DNA of 64,000 bases from Streptomyces sp. NBC_00162 (lineage in GTDB: Bacteria > Actinomycetota > Actinomycetes > Streptomycetales > Streptomycetaceae): positions 1,364,001 to 1,428,000 of the forward strand of contig NZ_CP102509.1 in the NCBI RefSeq assembly GCF_024611995.1, in the 5' to 3' direction. The notes below the pieces were generated by a model. It saw nothing but the letters and a program-made list of their open reading frames with translations, had not been told where the DNA came from and did not search any database. A program made the position numbers and the translations under genes. Positions 42,861 through 52,480 of this stretch are shown one piece after another. Position 1 is the stretch's first letter. Each line of letters opens with the position of its first letter.

Positions 42861-44048
42861 CTAGTTGAAGGGTTCCAGCGTCATGAAGGCCTCTTGCGGG
42901 TTGCCGTCGTGCACCAGCGACTCGTGGGCGCCCACGTCGTCGAAGGCGAAGCCGTACGCCTTACCGTCGGCCATCTGTCCGTGGATGATGCGGGAGTAGT
43001 GGCTGGTGACGGCGTCGCGGTAGAAGTTGGTGCCGTTCGCGTCGGGTTGGTTGGGGTTGGTCAGGAGCGTCGACCGGTTGTAGCCCGCGCACAGGGTGCG
43101 GGAGATCGGGCCGCGGACGAGGTCGTTGGGTGCGTCCAGGAGCTTGTAGCAGCCGAAGATGCTGTCGGAGTCCGGCTTCTGGAAGCTGGTGACCACCGCT
43201 CCTGAGCCGTTGGTGAAGTTCATGACGTTGCCCGAGACCCGGCCGTAGTACTTGGTGTTCGGCTGGTTCGCGAACGGCGTCACGGTGAGCGTGGAGGAGC
43301 TGTACTTGCTCCAGACCCGGTTGATGTAGTCGTTCATGACGCCGGGCGGGATTCCGCCCGCCTCGATGCCGTGACCGGGCGAGAGCGCTCGCAGCGGCGT
43401 GCCGTCGGGGCGGTTCTGGATCAGTCCGCCCCAGCCGGCCGAACGCAGTTGGCTGAAGACGGCGTTGTAGCCGCCCGGCTTCAGCCGGCCGGTGTTCCTG
43501 ACCGTGCCGTCGGCCGCCTTCACACCCACCGCGTAGGGAGCCGAGAACATGTCGACCTGGGTACTGTTGATCCACAGGCCGGCGTCGTTGAGCGTGTACT
43601 CGGACCAGTTGAACAGGATGTTGCGGTTGGGGTCGGAGCTGTTCTGCACGGCAGGCTGCACCAGGCCGCCGGTGCTCAGCTTGAAGACGATCTTCTGGCC
43701 GATGGAAAAGTAGACGCGTCCCGAGAACTTGGGCATCCGGATCGTCTTGGTCTGCCCGTTGGCCGGACCCGCGATCGACGCGTCGGGCGCGGGGGTGGGG
43801 GGATTGCCTCCCGCGGGCCAAGGGTGGAACGTGCCGTTGGCGTCGGCCCAGCCCTGCTGGCCCGTCGTGAGCAGGGTTCCCAGGTTGTAGACGTAGACCG
43901 GCTCGCTGCGCCCCGAGCTGTTCTTGATCGTGAGCGGGATGGTGGCCGGTACGGCCTCCGCGGATGGCGACGGACCGAAAACCATCAGGCCGGCGGCGAC
44001 GGCCAGCGCCGCGACCCCGGATGCCAGCACTTTCGATAAGCGGAACAT
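42861..44048 (-). CDS. Secreted beta-1,3-glucanase, glycoside hydrolase family 64
   Basis: This 395-residue protein has a signal peptide (VLASGVAALAVAAGLMVFG...AEA) and the GH64 fold. Recognisable parts are the N-terminal PLTIKNSSGRSEPVYVYNLG, SGRVYFSIGQKIVF, NWSEYTLND, VDMFSAPYAVGV, SPGHGIEAGGIPPG, and the C-terminal FAFDDVGAHESLVHDGNPQ. These enzymes cut beta-1,3-glucan (laminarin, fungal walls) to oligosaccharides. No separate carbohydrate-binding module is attached. A perfect LacI-type palindrome lies 35 bases upstream, which predicts sugar-responsive repression. The gene stands alone. Confidence 0.92.
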   Translation of the reverse strand: MFRLSKVLASGVAALAVAAGLMVFGPSPSAEAVPATIPLTIKNSSGRSEPVYVYNLGTLLTTGQQGWADANGTFHPWPAGGNPPTPAPDASIAGPANGQTKTIRMPKFSGRVYFSIGQKIVFKLSTGGLVQPAVQNSSDPNRNILFNWSEYTLNDAGLWINSTQVDMFSAPYAVGVKAADGTVRNTGRLKPGGYNAVFSQLRSAGWGGLIQNRPDGTPLRALSPGHGIEAGGIPPGVMNDYINRVWSKYSSSTLTVTPFANQPNTKYYGRVSGNVMNFTNGSGAVVTSFQKPDSDSIFGCYKLLDAPNDLVRGPISRTLCAGYNRSTLLTNPNQPDANGTNFYRDAVTSHYSRIIHGQMADGKAYGFAFDDVGAHESLVHDGNPQEAFMTLEPFN

Positions 44049-44082
44049 GTTCTTCCTTACCTGTGGGGAAATCCGAACTGCT

Positions 44083-44096
44083 TGAGAGCGCTCTCA
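44083..44096 (-). promoter_or_regulatory. LacI-type operator before the glucanase gene
   Basis: TGAGAGCGCTCTCA is a perfect 14-base palindrome centred on the CG typical of LacI-family sites. It differs by one base per arm from TGGGAGCGCTCCCA, the site of the Streptomyces cellobiose repressor CebR. It is 35 bases upstream of the glucanase ATG. Confidence 0.75.
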
Positions 44097-44226
44097 GAGT
44101 CCGGCTCCGGTCATCTCCTGTCAATGAACCTGACAGAGCTCGGAGAACCCGATCGACCTCGGTAGGCTCGGTGCGGCGTTCGGGCAAGGGCAGGGCGCAA
44201 CTGCCGTCAACAGGGGATGAGTCGAC

Positions 44227-45945
44227 ATGAGCGGTGCACCGTCTTTGGAGCCCTTCCGGCCCTTGGGGAACGACGACCCGCCCGTTGTGGGCGGGTACCG
44301 CCTGGCGGCGGTCCTGGGCGCGGGCGGCATGGGCAAGGTGTACCTGTCGTTCACACCTGGCGGGCGGCCCGTCGCGCTGAAGGTGATCCGCCCCGAATTC
44401 AGTGAGGATCCGGAGTTCCGGCGCCGGTTCCAGCAGGAAGTGCGATCCGCCCAGCGGGTGCAGGGCCTGTACACGGCACCGGTCATCGACTTCGACACCG
44501 ACGGTGCGCAGCCGTGGCTTGCCACCGCCTACGTACCCGGGCCCTCGCTCGCCGAGGCGGTGTCGACGTACGGCGCGCTGCCGCTGCGCAGCGTGCTCCT
44601 GCTGACCGTCGGAGCCGCCGAAGCCCTGCACGTCATCCACGCCGCGGGCATCGTGCACCGCGACCTGAAACCCGCGAACGTCCTGCTCGCCGCGGACGGC
44701 CCGCGCGTCATCGACTTCGGCATCGCCCGCGCCGCCGACACCACGGCCCTCACCGGCACCGGCGTCAGCGTGGGCACGCCGGCGTTCATGGCGCCCGAAC
44801 AGGCGGCGGGCGCTGCCGTGACGCCCGCCACCGACATCTTCGCCCTCGGCCAGATCGCGGCCTACGCGGCGATCGGGGCGCCCGCCTACGGCAACGGCCC
44901 CTCCCACGCCGTGCTGTACCGGATCGTCCACGAGGACCCCGACCTCAGCCGGCTGCCCTCCGAGCTGCGGCCGCTGATCGCCCGGTGCCTCAGTCGCGAG
45001 CCGGCCGGGCGGCCCGCCCTGACCGAGATCATCGAGCTGTGTCACGGCCTCTCCCCCGACCCGCTGAGGCAGGGCGAGGACTGGCTGCCGCAAACACTGG
45101 CCGGGTCCCTCACCTCGCGCCAACAGCTCCCTGAACCCGCCCGTACGCCGGCCCCCGGCGGCCCGACACCCACCGCGTACTCCCCGCACGTGCCGGCGCC
45201 CGGGTTCGGGCCGGCGCCCGGGTCCGAGCAGGCGTCCGCGCCCACGCGGACCGCGCCGGGCAGGCCGGGGACGGCTCCGGCCGGCCCGGGCTTCCCGCCC
45301 ACCCCGCCGCCTGCCGTCACCGGGCAGCAAGCCTGGGGCCCGCCGCTTCCCCCGCAGCGGCGGAAGGGCCGCGGCCTGATCATCGCCGGCGCGGTGGCGG
45401 CGGCGCTGGTCGGGCTGGTCGTCGTCAACTCGCTCCTGCCGGACGGCTCGGGCAAGGACGGCTCCAAGCAGCCCGCCGCCGGCAACTCCGCCGAACCGTC
45501 GGGCGGGAAGCGGCCGGACCCGCAGCCCGTCGAGTACAAGGGCATCGACCTGACCGAGAACTACTTCGTGATGCTGGCCGACAACCCGCCGCGTCCGACC
45601 GGCAAGGAGGGCGCCGCATTCGGCAGCAAGGGTGACGTGTACTACCAGCCGCGCGTGCTCAACGTGGTGGACCGGGACGAGATCGCCACGGGCAACGGCA
45701 AGCTGGTGCTGCTGAACAGCGGGCAGCAGGGTTCTCTGGACACCTGCCGCTCGGAGACCCGTTACAGCAAGTCGATCCGCCTCGACCAACTCGGCGACGG
45801 CTCACAGCTCTGCGTCCTGAGCGATGCCGGACACATCGCGGTGGCGACGTACCGCGGCAGGTCCGGCGGGAACGATCCGAGCAAGTACATCACCCTCGAC
45901 CTGACCGTCTGGCGCAACGCCGAGGATCCGCAGAAGAAGGGGTGA
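44227..45945 (+). CDS. Membrane Ser/Thr protein kinase
   Basis: This 572-residue protein has an N-terminal kinase domain: GAGGMG at 31-36, Lys52 in ALKVI, HRDLKPAN at 144-151, DFGIA at 163-167 and FMAPEQ. A Pro/Ala-rich linker runs to about residue 370. One transmembrane helix (GLIIAGAVAAALVGLVVVNSLL) follows. The extracellular part of about 170 residues has two Cys (CRSE and LCVL) and strands; no PASTA repeats are present. The outer domain probably senses an external ligand. The inner domain phosphorylates Ser/Thr targets. It is divergent from the glucanase gene, with 178 bases between the starts. No partner phosphatase is adjacent. Confidence 0.93.
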   Translation: MSGAPSLEPFRPLGNDDPPVVGGYRLAAVLGAGGMGKVYLSFTPGGRPVALKVIRPEFSEDPEFRRRFQQEVRSAQRVQGLYTAPVIDFDTDGAQPWLATAYVPGPSLAEAVSTYGALPLRSVLLLTVGAAEALHVIHAAGIVHRDLKPANVLLAADGPRVIDFGIARAADTTALTGTGVSVGTPAFMAPEQAAGAAVTPATDIFALGQIAAYAAIGAPAYGNGPSHAVLYRIVHEDPDLSRLPSELRPLIARCLSREPAGRPALTEIIELCHGLSPDPLRQGEDWLPQTLAGSLTSRQQLPEPARTPAPGGPTPTAYSPHVPAPGFGPAPGSEQASAPTRTAPGRPGTAPAGPGFPPTPPPAVTGQQAWGPPLPPQRRKGRGLIIAGAVAAALVGLVVVNSLLPDGSGKDGSKQPAAGNSAEPSGGKRPDPQPVEYKGIDLTENYFVMLADNPPRPTGKEGAAFGSKGDVYYQPRVLNVVDRDEIATGNGKLVLLNSGQQGSLDTCRSETRYSKSIRLDQLGDGSQLCVLSDAGHIAVATYRGRSGGNDPSKYITLDLTVWRNAEDPQKKG

Positions 45946-45946
45946 C

Positions 45947-45972
45947 GGCGGGGCGCCCGAGGACGCCCCGCC
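45947..45972 (+). terminator. Hairpin after the kinase gene
   Basis: GGCGGGGCG (45947-45955) pairs perfectly with CGCCCCGCC (45964-45972), directly after the stop codon. Confidence 0.7.
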
Positions 45973-46027
45973 CGGTGGAACCGCTGCCGTGTACGTGCCC
46001 GCCTCCAGGGAGATGTCCAGGCACGGG

Positions 46028-47458
46028 TCAGTCCGTCGGCAGTTCCTCCGCCGGCAGCCGGCCTGCACGTACTGCGTCGACCAGGGCCTGATGGTCGCGC
46101 TCGTTCTGGTCGGCGTACGCTTCGGCGAAGGCGACGAGCGCCCGGTCGAATGCTTCGCCGCGGCCCAGGTACGCAGCGATCGCCACCCGGTCGCCCGACC
46201 GTGCGTGCGCGCGGGCGAGGGTCATGCCGCACACGTCGCCGAAGGTCGCCAGCTGCCGGGGCGACATCGTCTCCGGCATGGCGATGCCCTTCCAGTCGCG
46301 AAGCTGGCGGACGTAGAAGTCGCGCTGTTTGCCGTCGATCCCGTCCACCCGCTGCCAGCCGAGGAAGATGTCGCTCGCCGCCTGCATCAACCGCTGTCCC
46401 GAGACCACGCGCTCGCCCTGGTTGCGGTACCTGCTCGCGCCGACGTGCTCGGCGAGCACGGACGTGTCTGCTTCCTTGGCCTGGAGGAAGAGCGGGTCAC
46501 GGCCGTCGCGGCCGAGGAGCAGGAAGATCCAGCAGCGGGTACCGACGCTGCCGACGCCGACCACCTTGCGCGCCACGTCCGCCAGCCGGTAGTCCGCCAG
46601 GAGTGCCCGCCGGTCCGTGCTCAGAGTGAGGCCGTAGCGTTCGAGCAGACTGCGGAGCTGGCGCACGAGCGCGCTGCGCTCCTGGTCCGGCAGGAGGTCG
46701 GCGATCGGCACCAGCAACGGGGGGTCCGGCGCGATCCTGGGCGTGCCGTCGACCAGCTCCGTGAGCTTGTCGTAGACCTGCAGGCTGTCGTGCGAGCGGG
46801 CCTTCTCCATGGTGCCGGCCAGCTTCTTCTGTCCGCGCTTGCGGAGCTGCTGTGCGGCGAGGTCCTGGAGGCGGTCCGAGTCGATGCTCGCGTACCAGAC
46901 CTCGAGGTTGCCCATGCCGGCGAATCCGCGCATCGCCTCGCGGTAGCCACGGACGGCGGTGCTCACGATCCGGGCGCGCTCCGCGTCGTCGAATCCGTTC
47001 GCCCGGGCGGCGATGACAAGACTCGTGGCCAGTCGTTTGACGTCCCATTCCCAGGGGCCGGGCAGCGTCTCGTCGAAGTCGTTGATGTCGAACATCAGCC
47101 GTCGCTCCGGAGAGGCCAGCAGCCGGAAGTTCAGCAGGTGCGCGTCTCCGCACAGCTGGGCCGTGATCCCCGAGTCGGGGCTGCCGGCCAGGTCGGACGC
47201 CATGATCGCGGCGGCTCCCCGGTAGAACCGGAAGGGAGACTCCGACATCCTGCTGTAGCGGATCGGGACCAGCTCGGGCACCCGGGCCGTGGACTGCGCC
47301 TCCAGGATCGCCAGTGGGTCCGGCCTGTCCGGAGACGGCCGGTACACGGCGTGCCCGGACCGTGGCGAGCGGCTCCGGGCCTCCTTGCCTTGGGCTGCGC
47401 GTTCCTCGGGCGTGCTGTGGGAAACCGCGCGCATCGCGGTGGCCGGGCTCTCGGACAT
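46028..47458 (-). CDS. DUF2252 family protein (kinase-like fold)
   Basis: This 476-residue protein matches the DUF2252 family: VPIRYSRMSESPFRFYRGAA near residue 65, LCGDAHLLNF and MFDINDFDETLPGPWEWDVK, then GVGSVGTRCWIFLLLGRDG and FLQAKEAD. The GDAHLLNF and D-x-NDFDE motifs resemble the catalytic HxDxxxxN and metal-binding DxD of aminoglycoside-phosphotransferase-like enzymes. A kinase role is an inference; the natural substrate is unknown. It is co-oriented with the small CMD-like gene upstream at 47552-47878. The start was taken at the ATG at 47458. Confidence 0.9.
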   Translation of the reverse strand: MSESPATAMRAVSHSTPEERAAQGKEARSRSPRSGHAVYRPSPDRPDPLAILEAQSTARVPELVPIRYSRMSESPFRFYRGAAAIMASDLAGSPDSGITAQLCGDAHLLNFRLLASPERRLMFDINDFDETLPGPWEWDVKRLATSLVIAARANGFDDAERARIVSTAVRGYREAMRGFAGMGNLEVWYASIDSDRLQDLAAQQLRKRGQKKLAGTMEKARSHDSLQVYDKLTELVDGTPRIAPDPPLLVPIADLLPDQERSALVRQLRSLLERYGLTLSTDRRALLADYRLADVARKVVGVGSVGTRCWIFLLLGRDGRDPLFLQAKEADTSVLAEHVGASRYRNQGERVVSGQRLMQAASDIFLGWQRVDGIDGKQRDFYVRQLRDWKGIAMPETMSPRQLATFGDVCGMTLARAHARSGDRVAIAAYLGRGEAFDRALVAFAEAYADQNERDHQALVDAVRAGRLPAEELPTD

Positions 47459-47551
47459 CGATGCACTCCTGACTGGCCCTGCGGTCCTCGCGAAGGGAAC
47501 GGCGCCCGTCTCCGCGCGCCCTTGATCAAGTGGTGCCGTGGGTCGTCCGCG

Positions 47552-47878
47552 TCAGCCTTGGGCCTCGATCTCGGCTTCGGCGACGGCGATGGCGATGCCG
47601 AGCGCCCTGGTGATGTTGCCGGCTGCCGTCATGACGCGGGCGGTGCCCACGATGGGGGCGATCGCGACCAGCACGTCCTGCAACTGCTCAGCGGTCAGAC
47701 CGGCCTTGAGGGCGGGGTCGATGTGGGCGACGTAGGAGATCGGCGGAGCGTCCGAGGCGGCGAGGGCCGCGATGCGGGTGAGCAGCAGCATGTCAGGGGC
47801 CAGCCCGCAGCGCTCGAGCGAGTCGACCGTCATGGCGGCGAGGGTGTCCAGGACGGGGGTTTCGGATGCAATGGACAT
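47552..47878 (-). CDS. Carboxymuconolactone decarboxylase-fold small protein without Cys pair
   Basis: ATG 47878 is chosen; AGGAG lies 10 bases upstream. The 108-residue all-helical product includes LLLTRIAALAASDAPPISYVAHIDPALKAG-type sequence and LTAEQLQDVLVAIAPIVGTARVMTAAG. This matches the small CMD/AhpD-like fold, but the CxxC redox pair is missing; its only Cys is near residue 24. It may be a non-redox member, such as a gamma-carboxymuconolactone decarboxylase relative. The DUF2252 gene follows 93 bases downstream. Confidence 0.78.
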   Translation of the reverse strand: MSIASETPVLDTLAAMTVDSLERCGLAPDMLLLTRIAALAASDAPPISYVAHIDPALKAGLTAEQLQDVLVAIAPIVGTARVMTAAGNITRALGIAIAVAEAEIEAQG

Positions 47879-48145
47879 AGCGCACGTTCTCCTGGGGTGT
47901 CGGTGTCGACCCGCCCGAGCACGGGAGTGAAACGATGGGCGAGGATGCCCGTAATCAGTGGAATATCTTCGCTTCAACCCTAGAACCTCACCGGGTACTG
48001 CGCATGGGGGCGCGGGATGATGCGTGCGCGGTCCCCAGGGCGCCGGATCGGGGCTGTTCGCCGGTCCCCAGCCGGAGTGCGGTGAGCTCAGCCGCGGCGC
48101 ACGCTGGAAAGCAGGGCACCACGGCGGCAGAACGGAGCAGCGCCG

Positions 48146-49540
48146 ATGGCTGACGCGGATGTCACGGGACGCACCGCCGGCGCCGTGCGTGGCGTGCTGG
48201 CCCCACTCGCGCTGGCCCAGTTCATCTGCAGCTTCGCCGGTTCGAACATGAACGTGATGATCAACGACATCAGCGAGGATCTGGACACGACCGTACAAGG
48301 AGTGCAGATCGCGATCACGATCTTCCTCCTGGTCATGGCGGCGCTGATGATCCCCGGCGGCAAGCTGACCGACCGCTACGGCCGCAAGCGGTGCTTCCTG
48401 GCCGGCCTCGCCGTGTACGGCGTCGGCGCCTTGCTGAGCGCGATCGCGCCGGGTCTGGGCATCCTCATCGTCGGCAACTCGATCCTCGAGGGAGTCGGCA
48501 CGGCACTGCTCATCCCGCCCGTCTACATCCTCACCACGCTCCTGTACACGGACGTGACCTCACGTGCGCGTGCGTTCGGGACCATCATGGCCCTGGGAGG
48601 GATCGGCGCCGCCGCGGGGCCGCTGATCGGCGGACTCATCACCTCCGCCATCAGCTGGCGGGCGGCCTTCGTGTTCCAGGCCCTGGTGATCGCATTGATC
48701 ATCATCCTGAGCCGACGCATCAAGGATCCCCTGCCGGCGGATCCCACGCGCCCCTTCGACACCGCCGGAGCGGTCCTCTCGGCCGTCGGCCTCATCCTCA
48801 TCGTCACGGGGATCCTGGCAGCCGACAACAACATCTGGCTGATGATCGCTCTGCTCGTTCTCGGCGCACTCGTGCTGCTGTGGTTCTTCCTGTCGGTACG
48901 CGCCAAGGAGCGGGCCGGCAAGGAGCCGCTCCTGTCGACGAGCCTGTTCCGCAACCGGACGTCCAACCTCGGACTCGTCACGCAGAACATCCAGTGGCTC
49001 ATCCTCATGGGGACCTCGTTCGTGGTCGCCACCTATCTGCAGGTCGTCCGCGGATACGACGCGATCCAGACCGGCGTGATCTTCACGGCGGCCACCCTCG
49101 GCCTGCTCGTGTCTTCACTGGCCGCCGCGCGCCTGGCCGAACGGCACACGCAGCGCACCCTCATCATGACGGGCTTCATCGTGACGATCGCCGGAGTCGG
49201 CGTCCTGCTGAGCATGGTGAGCGGCACTCCGAATGCGTGGGCCTTCGCCCCCGGACTCCTGCTGATCGGCCTGGGAATCGGCCTGATGCTGACCCCCTCG
49301 GTCAACGTCGTGCAGTCGAGCTTCCCCGATGAACAGCAAGGCGAGATCTCCGGGCTCTCACGCTGCATCTCCAACCTCGGCTCATCGCTCGGAACCGCGG
49401 TCGCCGGCACCATCCTCGTCGCCGGCCTCACCACCCGTGCCTACGGCGCCTCGATGATCACCCTGGCGGTTCTCGGGCTCGTCGGCCTCGCCGCCGCGGT
49501 GTTCCTCCCCCGGCGCCCGGATCCGAGCGCCACTCGCTGA
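48146..49540 (+). CDS. MFS transporter, DHA2-like
   Basis: This 464-residue protein has 13-14 transmembrane helices. MFS motif A, GGKLTDRYGRKRC, lies between helices 2 and 3. GNSILEGVGTALLIPPVYI and IGAAAGPLIGGLITSAISWRAAFVF follow, typical of DHA2 (drug:H+ antiporter 2). A loop RAKERAGKEPLLSTSLFRNRTS separates the halves. Substrate is unknown. GGAG lies about 12 bases before the ATG. Unlike the MFS gene at 6650-8121 it is intact. It ends 34 bases from the convergent ligase gene. Confidence 0.88.
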   Translation: MADADVTGRTAGAVRGVLAPLALAQFICSFAGSNMNVMINDISEDLDTTVQGVQIAITIFLLVMAALMIPGGKLTDRYGRKRCFLAGLAVYGVGALLSAIAPGLGILIVGNSILEGVGTALLIPPVYILTTLLYTDVTSRARAFGTIMALGGIGAAAGPLIGGLITSAISWRAAFVFQALVIALIIILSRRIKDPLPADPTRPFDTAGAVLSAVGLILIVTGILAADNNIWLMIALLVLGALVLLWFFLSVRAKERAGKEPLLSTSLFRNRTSNLGLVTQNIQWLILMGTSFVVATYLQVVRGYDAIQTGVIFTAATLGLLVSSLAAARLAERHTQRTLIMTGFIVTIAGVGVLLSMVSGTPNAWAFAPGLLLIGLGIGLMLTPSVNVVQSSFPDEQQGEISGLSRCISNLGSSLGTAVAGTILVAGLTTRAYGASMITLAVLGLVGLAAAVFLPRRPDPSATR

Positions 49541-49574
49541 CCCATGGCGTCGGCACCGTACGGGAAGCGCCCGT

Positions 49575-50756
49575 TCAGGCGGCGGCGGTGGTCTCGGCAA
49601 GGTAGTCCACGACATCGCGCAGCCGGCCGTGGTGGCCGTAGGCGGCGCGTTGCCTCGCCGCGCCTCCGCCGTAGGTACGCAGCTGCCAGAGGTGCTGTTC
49701 GACCAGTGAGAGGTCGCCGGCGACGGCAAGCGCGGGGGCGGTCTTGGCGAGCAGCCGCTCGGCCAGGATGTGGGCGGGGAGGGTGCATCCGGTGGCCGGA
49801 TCCAGGCCGACGCCTTCCATGCCGTGGCGGGCGGCCATGCGATGGGCCTCGTACAGCGCAGTCTCCGGGAACATCGGGACCGGGCGGCCTTGAGAGATGT
49901 CCGTGAGCAGCGTCGTTGCCAGGGCTCGGACGAGGGCTGCAAGGAGGACGACGGTGTCGACGTCTGCGTTGACGTCGGCGACCCGGATCTCCAGGGTGGG
50001 GACGTGTTCGGACGGCCGGGCGTACCAGTAGATCATCCGGCGGTCCAGCAGGCCCCTCTCGGCCATGAGCGAGGTGACCGCCTCCTCGTAGGCGGCCTCG
50101 TCCGGCAGCATGGGCGCCGGCCCGACCGTCGGCCAGCGGGTGTGCTCGACGGCTCGCCGGCTGGCATAGCTGGTGTCCCGGCCGTGGACGAAGGGGGAAT
50201 TCGCAGCCAGGTGCTGGAGGGTGGGCAGCCAGGGCCTCATGTGGTTGGCCAGTGCCAGAGCCTGCGCCCTGCTGGTCACGCCGACGTGGATGTGGCAGCC
50301 GCACACGATGCCGTCGTACTGCCCCAGGGCTGCGGCGAAGCCATGGGCCATGCGCTGATAGCGTTCGTCGTCGCTCACCGTCAGCGGCTCCGCGGGGTCC
50401 GTCACCGGGGTCCCGGAAGCGACCAGCAGGCATCCCTCTCCCGCCGCCGCATCCCCCATCACCCTCCGCAGGCGGACGAGCTCGGCCCGCAGCGCGGCCG
50501 CCGTCGAGACCGGCTGGGTACAGACCTCCACCTGCGCGGTGTAGAACTCGCCCTGCGCCTGGCTTCCCAGCACCGTGGCCGCGGCCTCGAGGACATGCGG
50601 CGCACTGCCCGAAGGGGCCCGCGTATGGCGGTCCACCAACAGGAACTCTTCCTCCACGCCCATCGTCACCAGCCCGCTCGGCAGCGCGGGCTCCGCTTGC
50701 GGGTCAGGACGGTCCAGGAAGTCACGGCCCGCGGGCGTAGGCAGGATCAGCGTCAT
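49575..50756 (-). CDS. Carboxylate-amine ligase of the YbdK/GCS2 family
   Basis: This 393-residue protein has the GCS2 signature MGVEEEFLLVD near residue 32. It also has YTAQVEVCTQPV, GCHIHVGV, HLAANSPFVHGRDTSYASRR and PTLEIRVADVNADVDTVVLLAAL. Such proteins show weak glutamate-cysteine ligase activity in vitro; in actinobacteria, which use mycothiol, the real substrate is uncertain. It is probably cytoplasmic. The first 30 residues are a nonconserved tail, so the internal GTG or ATG just before GVEEEF could be an alternative start. Confidence 0.88.
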   Translation of the reverse strand: MTLILPTPAGRDFLDRPDPQAEPALPSGLVTMGVEEEFLLVDRHTRAPSGSAPHVLEAAATVLGSQAQGEFYTAQVEVCTQPVSTAAALRAELVRLRRVMGDAAAGEGCLLVASGTPVTDPAEPLTVSDDERYQRMAHGFAAALGQYDGIVCGCHIHVGVTSRAQALALANHMRPWLPTLQHLAANSPFVHGRDTSYASRRAVEHTRWPTVGPAPMLPDEAAYEEAVTSLMAERGLLDRRMIYWYARPSEHVPTLEIRVADVNADVDTVVLLAALVRALATTLLTDISQGRPVPMFPETALYEAHRMAARHGMEGVGLDPATGCTLPAHILAERLLAKTAPALAVAGDLSLVEQHLWQLRTYGGGAARQRAAYGHHGRLRDVVDYLAETTAAA

Positions 50757-51074
50757 GGCAGTTCCCCTTCACCGGGCGGGTCCCCCTGCCCTGGCGGGCA
50801 ACGGAACCCGCCTCTCCCCGGCTCGGCTCTGTAGGGCCATCATCTCCCACATCCCCGGACACAGCCGTGCGGGACGCAGACCCGGGTCCGATACGTGCCT
50901 TGACCTCGGCATTCGCACGACCCCGACAACCCGGAACGGCCGTACCGCAGGGCACAGTACGTCCCTCTCGCGTCACTCCCCCGCCACGATTCGCGGTCGA
51001 CGGGATGCGCATCGTGACGGACCGCGTGAGTGTGGGAGCAGAAGGCCTTCACACGCATCGAAGGAGTCACCCTC

Positions 51075-51275
51075 ATGGGCGGTAGCCAGGACAAGCGCCG
51101 TGAGCCGGACAAGAGCCGCGAGGAACAGGAGCGGCTGCGGCGCCCTAGCCAGGACCCCGTCCACCCCGACCAGGGCCCGCCACCCCGTGGAAAGGGCCCC
51201 GACGAGATCAGCCGGCGCCGCGGGGAACACCCGCTCCAGGAAGAGCGCGACCTGCGTGACGACGAGGACTTCTGA
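51075..51275 (+). CDS. Small charged, disordered protein
   Basis: ATG 51075 has AAGGAG eight bases upstream. The 66-residue product (MGGSQDKRREPDKSREEQER...) is almost all Arg, Asp, Glu, Lys, Pro and Gln, with no hydrophobic core. It is probably disordered. A terminator hairpin follows directly. Streptomyces often carry such small acidic/basic proteins of unknown role. No family was assigned. Confidence 0.7.
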   Translation: MGGSQDKRREPDKSREEQERLRRPSQDPVHPDQGPPPRGKGPDEISRRRGEHPLQEERDLRDDEDF

Positions 51276-51300
51276 ACCGGAGCACCGCGGTCCCACGTAC

Positions 51301-51343
51301 GCAGAGCCCCGGCCGGACACAGCCACCCCGGCCGGGGCTCTGC
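51301..51343 (+). terminator. Terminator hairpin, 16-base stem
   Basis: 51301-51316 pairs perfectly with 51328-51343 (GCAGAGCCCCGGCCGG with its complement) around an 11-base loop. Confidence 0.8.
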
Positions 51344-51344
51344 C

Positions 51345-52372
51345 ATGACTCTCCGATCGGCCGTCCGCTCCCCGGAGTCGGGCACGGCTGTCAGCCGGGC
51401 TGGCCTTGGCCTGCGCACTGGGCGCGGTGGTGGCACTGGTGGCTGCGAGCGGCCCCGGCGGTCTGTTCATCCTCGTGGTCGGGGTGGTCGGCGCGGCGCT
51501 CGCGGCCGTGGGTACGTGGTGGGTGCTGTCCCACCACGGCGCGGTGCGGGTGGTCGGAGCACTGATCATGACGGGCGCACCGCTGGCCGTCCTGGTCATC
51601 TACGCCCGGGCGGATCTGTGGCCCGTGGCGCTGACCGCCATCGCGCTGTGGGGAGCCGCCGTGGTGTGCGCGCGGGCGGCGCTGCGCGGGGTGCGACAAC
51701 CCGAGGGAATGCAGGCGGTCGCCTGCGCCCTCCCCCGGCATCCGGTGCTGATCATGAACCCGAGGTCCGGCGGTGGCAAGGTCGGCCGGTTCGGCCTGGC
51801 CGAGAAGGCCGAGGCGCTGGGTGCTCGGGTCGTGCTGCTGGACACCGCGGTCAGGACGGACGTGGCCGAAATCGCCCGTCAGGCGGTGGCCGAAGGCGCG
51901 GACCTGCTCGGGGTGGCGGGCGGGCACCGGGCCGGGTCCTTGTGGTCCAGGCCGAGAACCTTGGCGCGCCGCCCCCGAACCGATGACCATGGGCGGCCGC
52001 AGAACCCGGCTCGACCTCGGAGTGCTGGGAGTCGTCGGGATCCGGGTGAACAACGCGGCCCAGGCGGCCGACGTCGCGCTCCGAGGTGCCCGGGCCGCCG
52101 GCCTCCAGGTACTGACCTCCCAGCAGGTCGTCATCGGATCGGACACCGACAGCATCCCGGTCGCCGTGGACGGAGAGGCCCTGACCATGCCCACACCCGT
52201 CACCTGCTCCATCCGCCCGGGTGCGTTGCGCGTACTGGTACCGAGGATTCGCCCCGGGGCTCCGGCGGCCGGTCCGCCCATGCACTGGCGTGAGGTCGTG
52301 TCACTGGCCTTCAGCCGGCGGCGGCCGGGGCGCGCAGCGGAGGACCGGGCCGACGCGGAGCGTGCCCCGTGA
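51345..52372 (+). pseudogene. Diacylglycerol kinase-like gene with internal deletion and frameshifts
   Basis: A membrane segment pair (CALGAVVALVAASGPGGLFIL and later) is followed by the lipid-kinase start VLIMNPRSGGGKVGRF and GADLLGVAGG. The essential GGDGT motif and about 100 residues after it are missing. Sequence resumes at about 51924 as RVLVVQAEN in another frame, then shifts again at 51957-51960 to PWRAAPEPMTMG and RRTRLDLGVLGV, the normal C-terminal part. The N-terminal membrane region has no in-frame start (51345 ATG is one frame off). Several lesions, including loss of the catalytic core, make inactivity certain for this sequence. The intact ancestor would phosphorylate diacylglycerol or a related lipid at the membrane. 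Confidence 0.8.
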
Positions 52373-52480
52373 CTCGCCCGGCCCGAGGATGCCCGACCTG
52401 CCGCGCAGCGTCACAATGAGCCTTACCGCTGCTTTCGCTGTTCCCGCTGTTTCGCTGTTCGTAGCGGATTGGAGACATCC

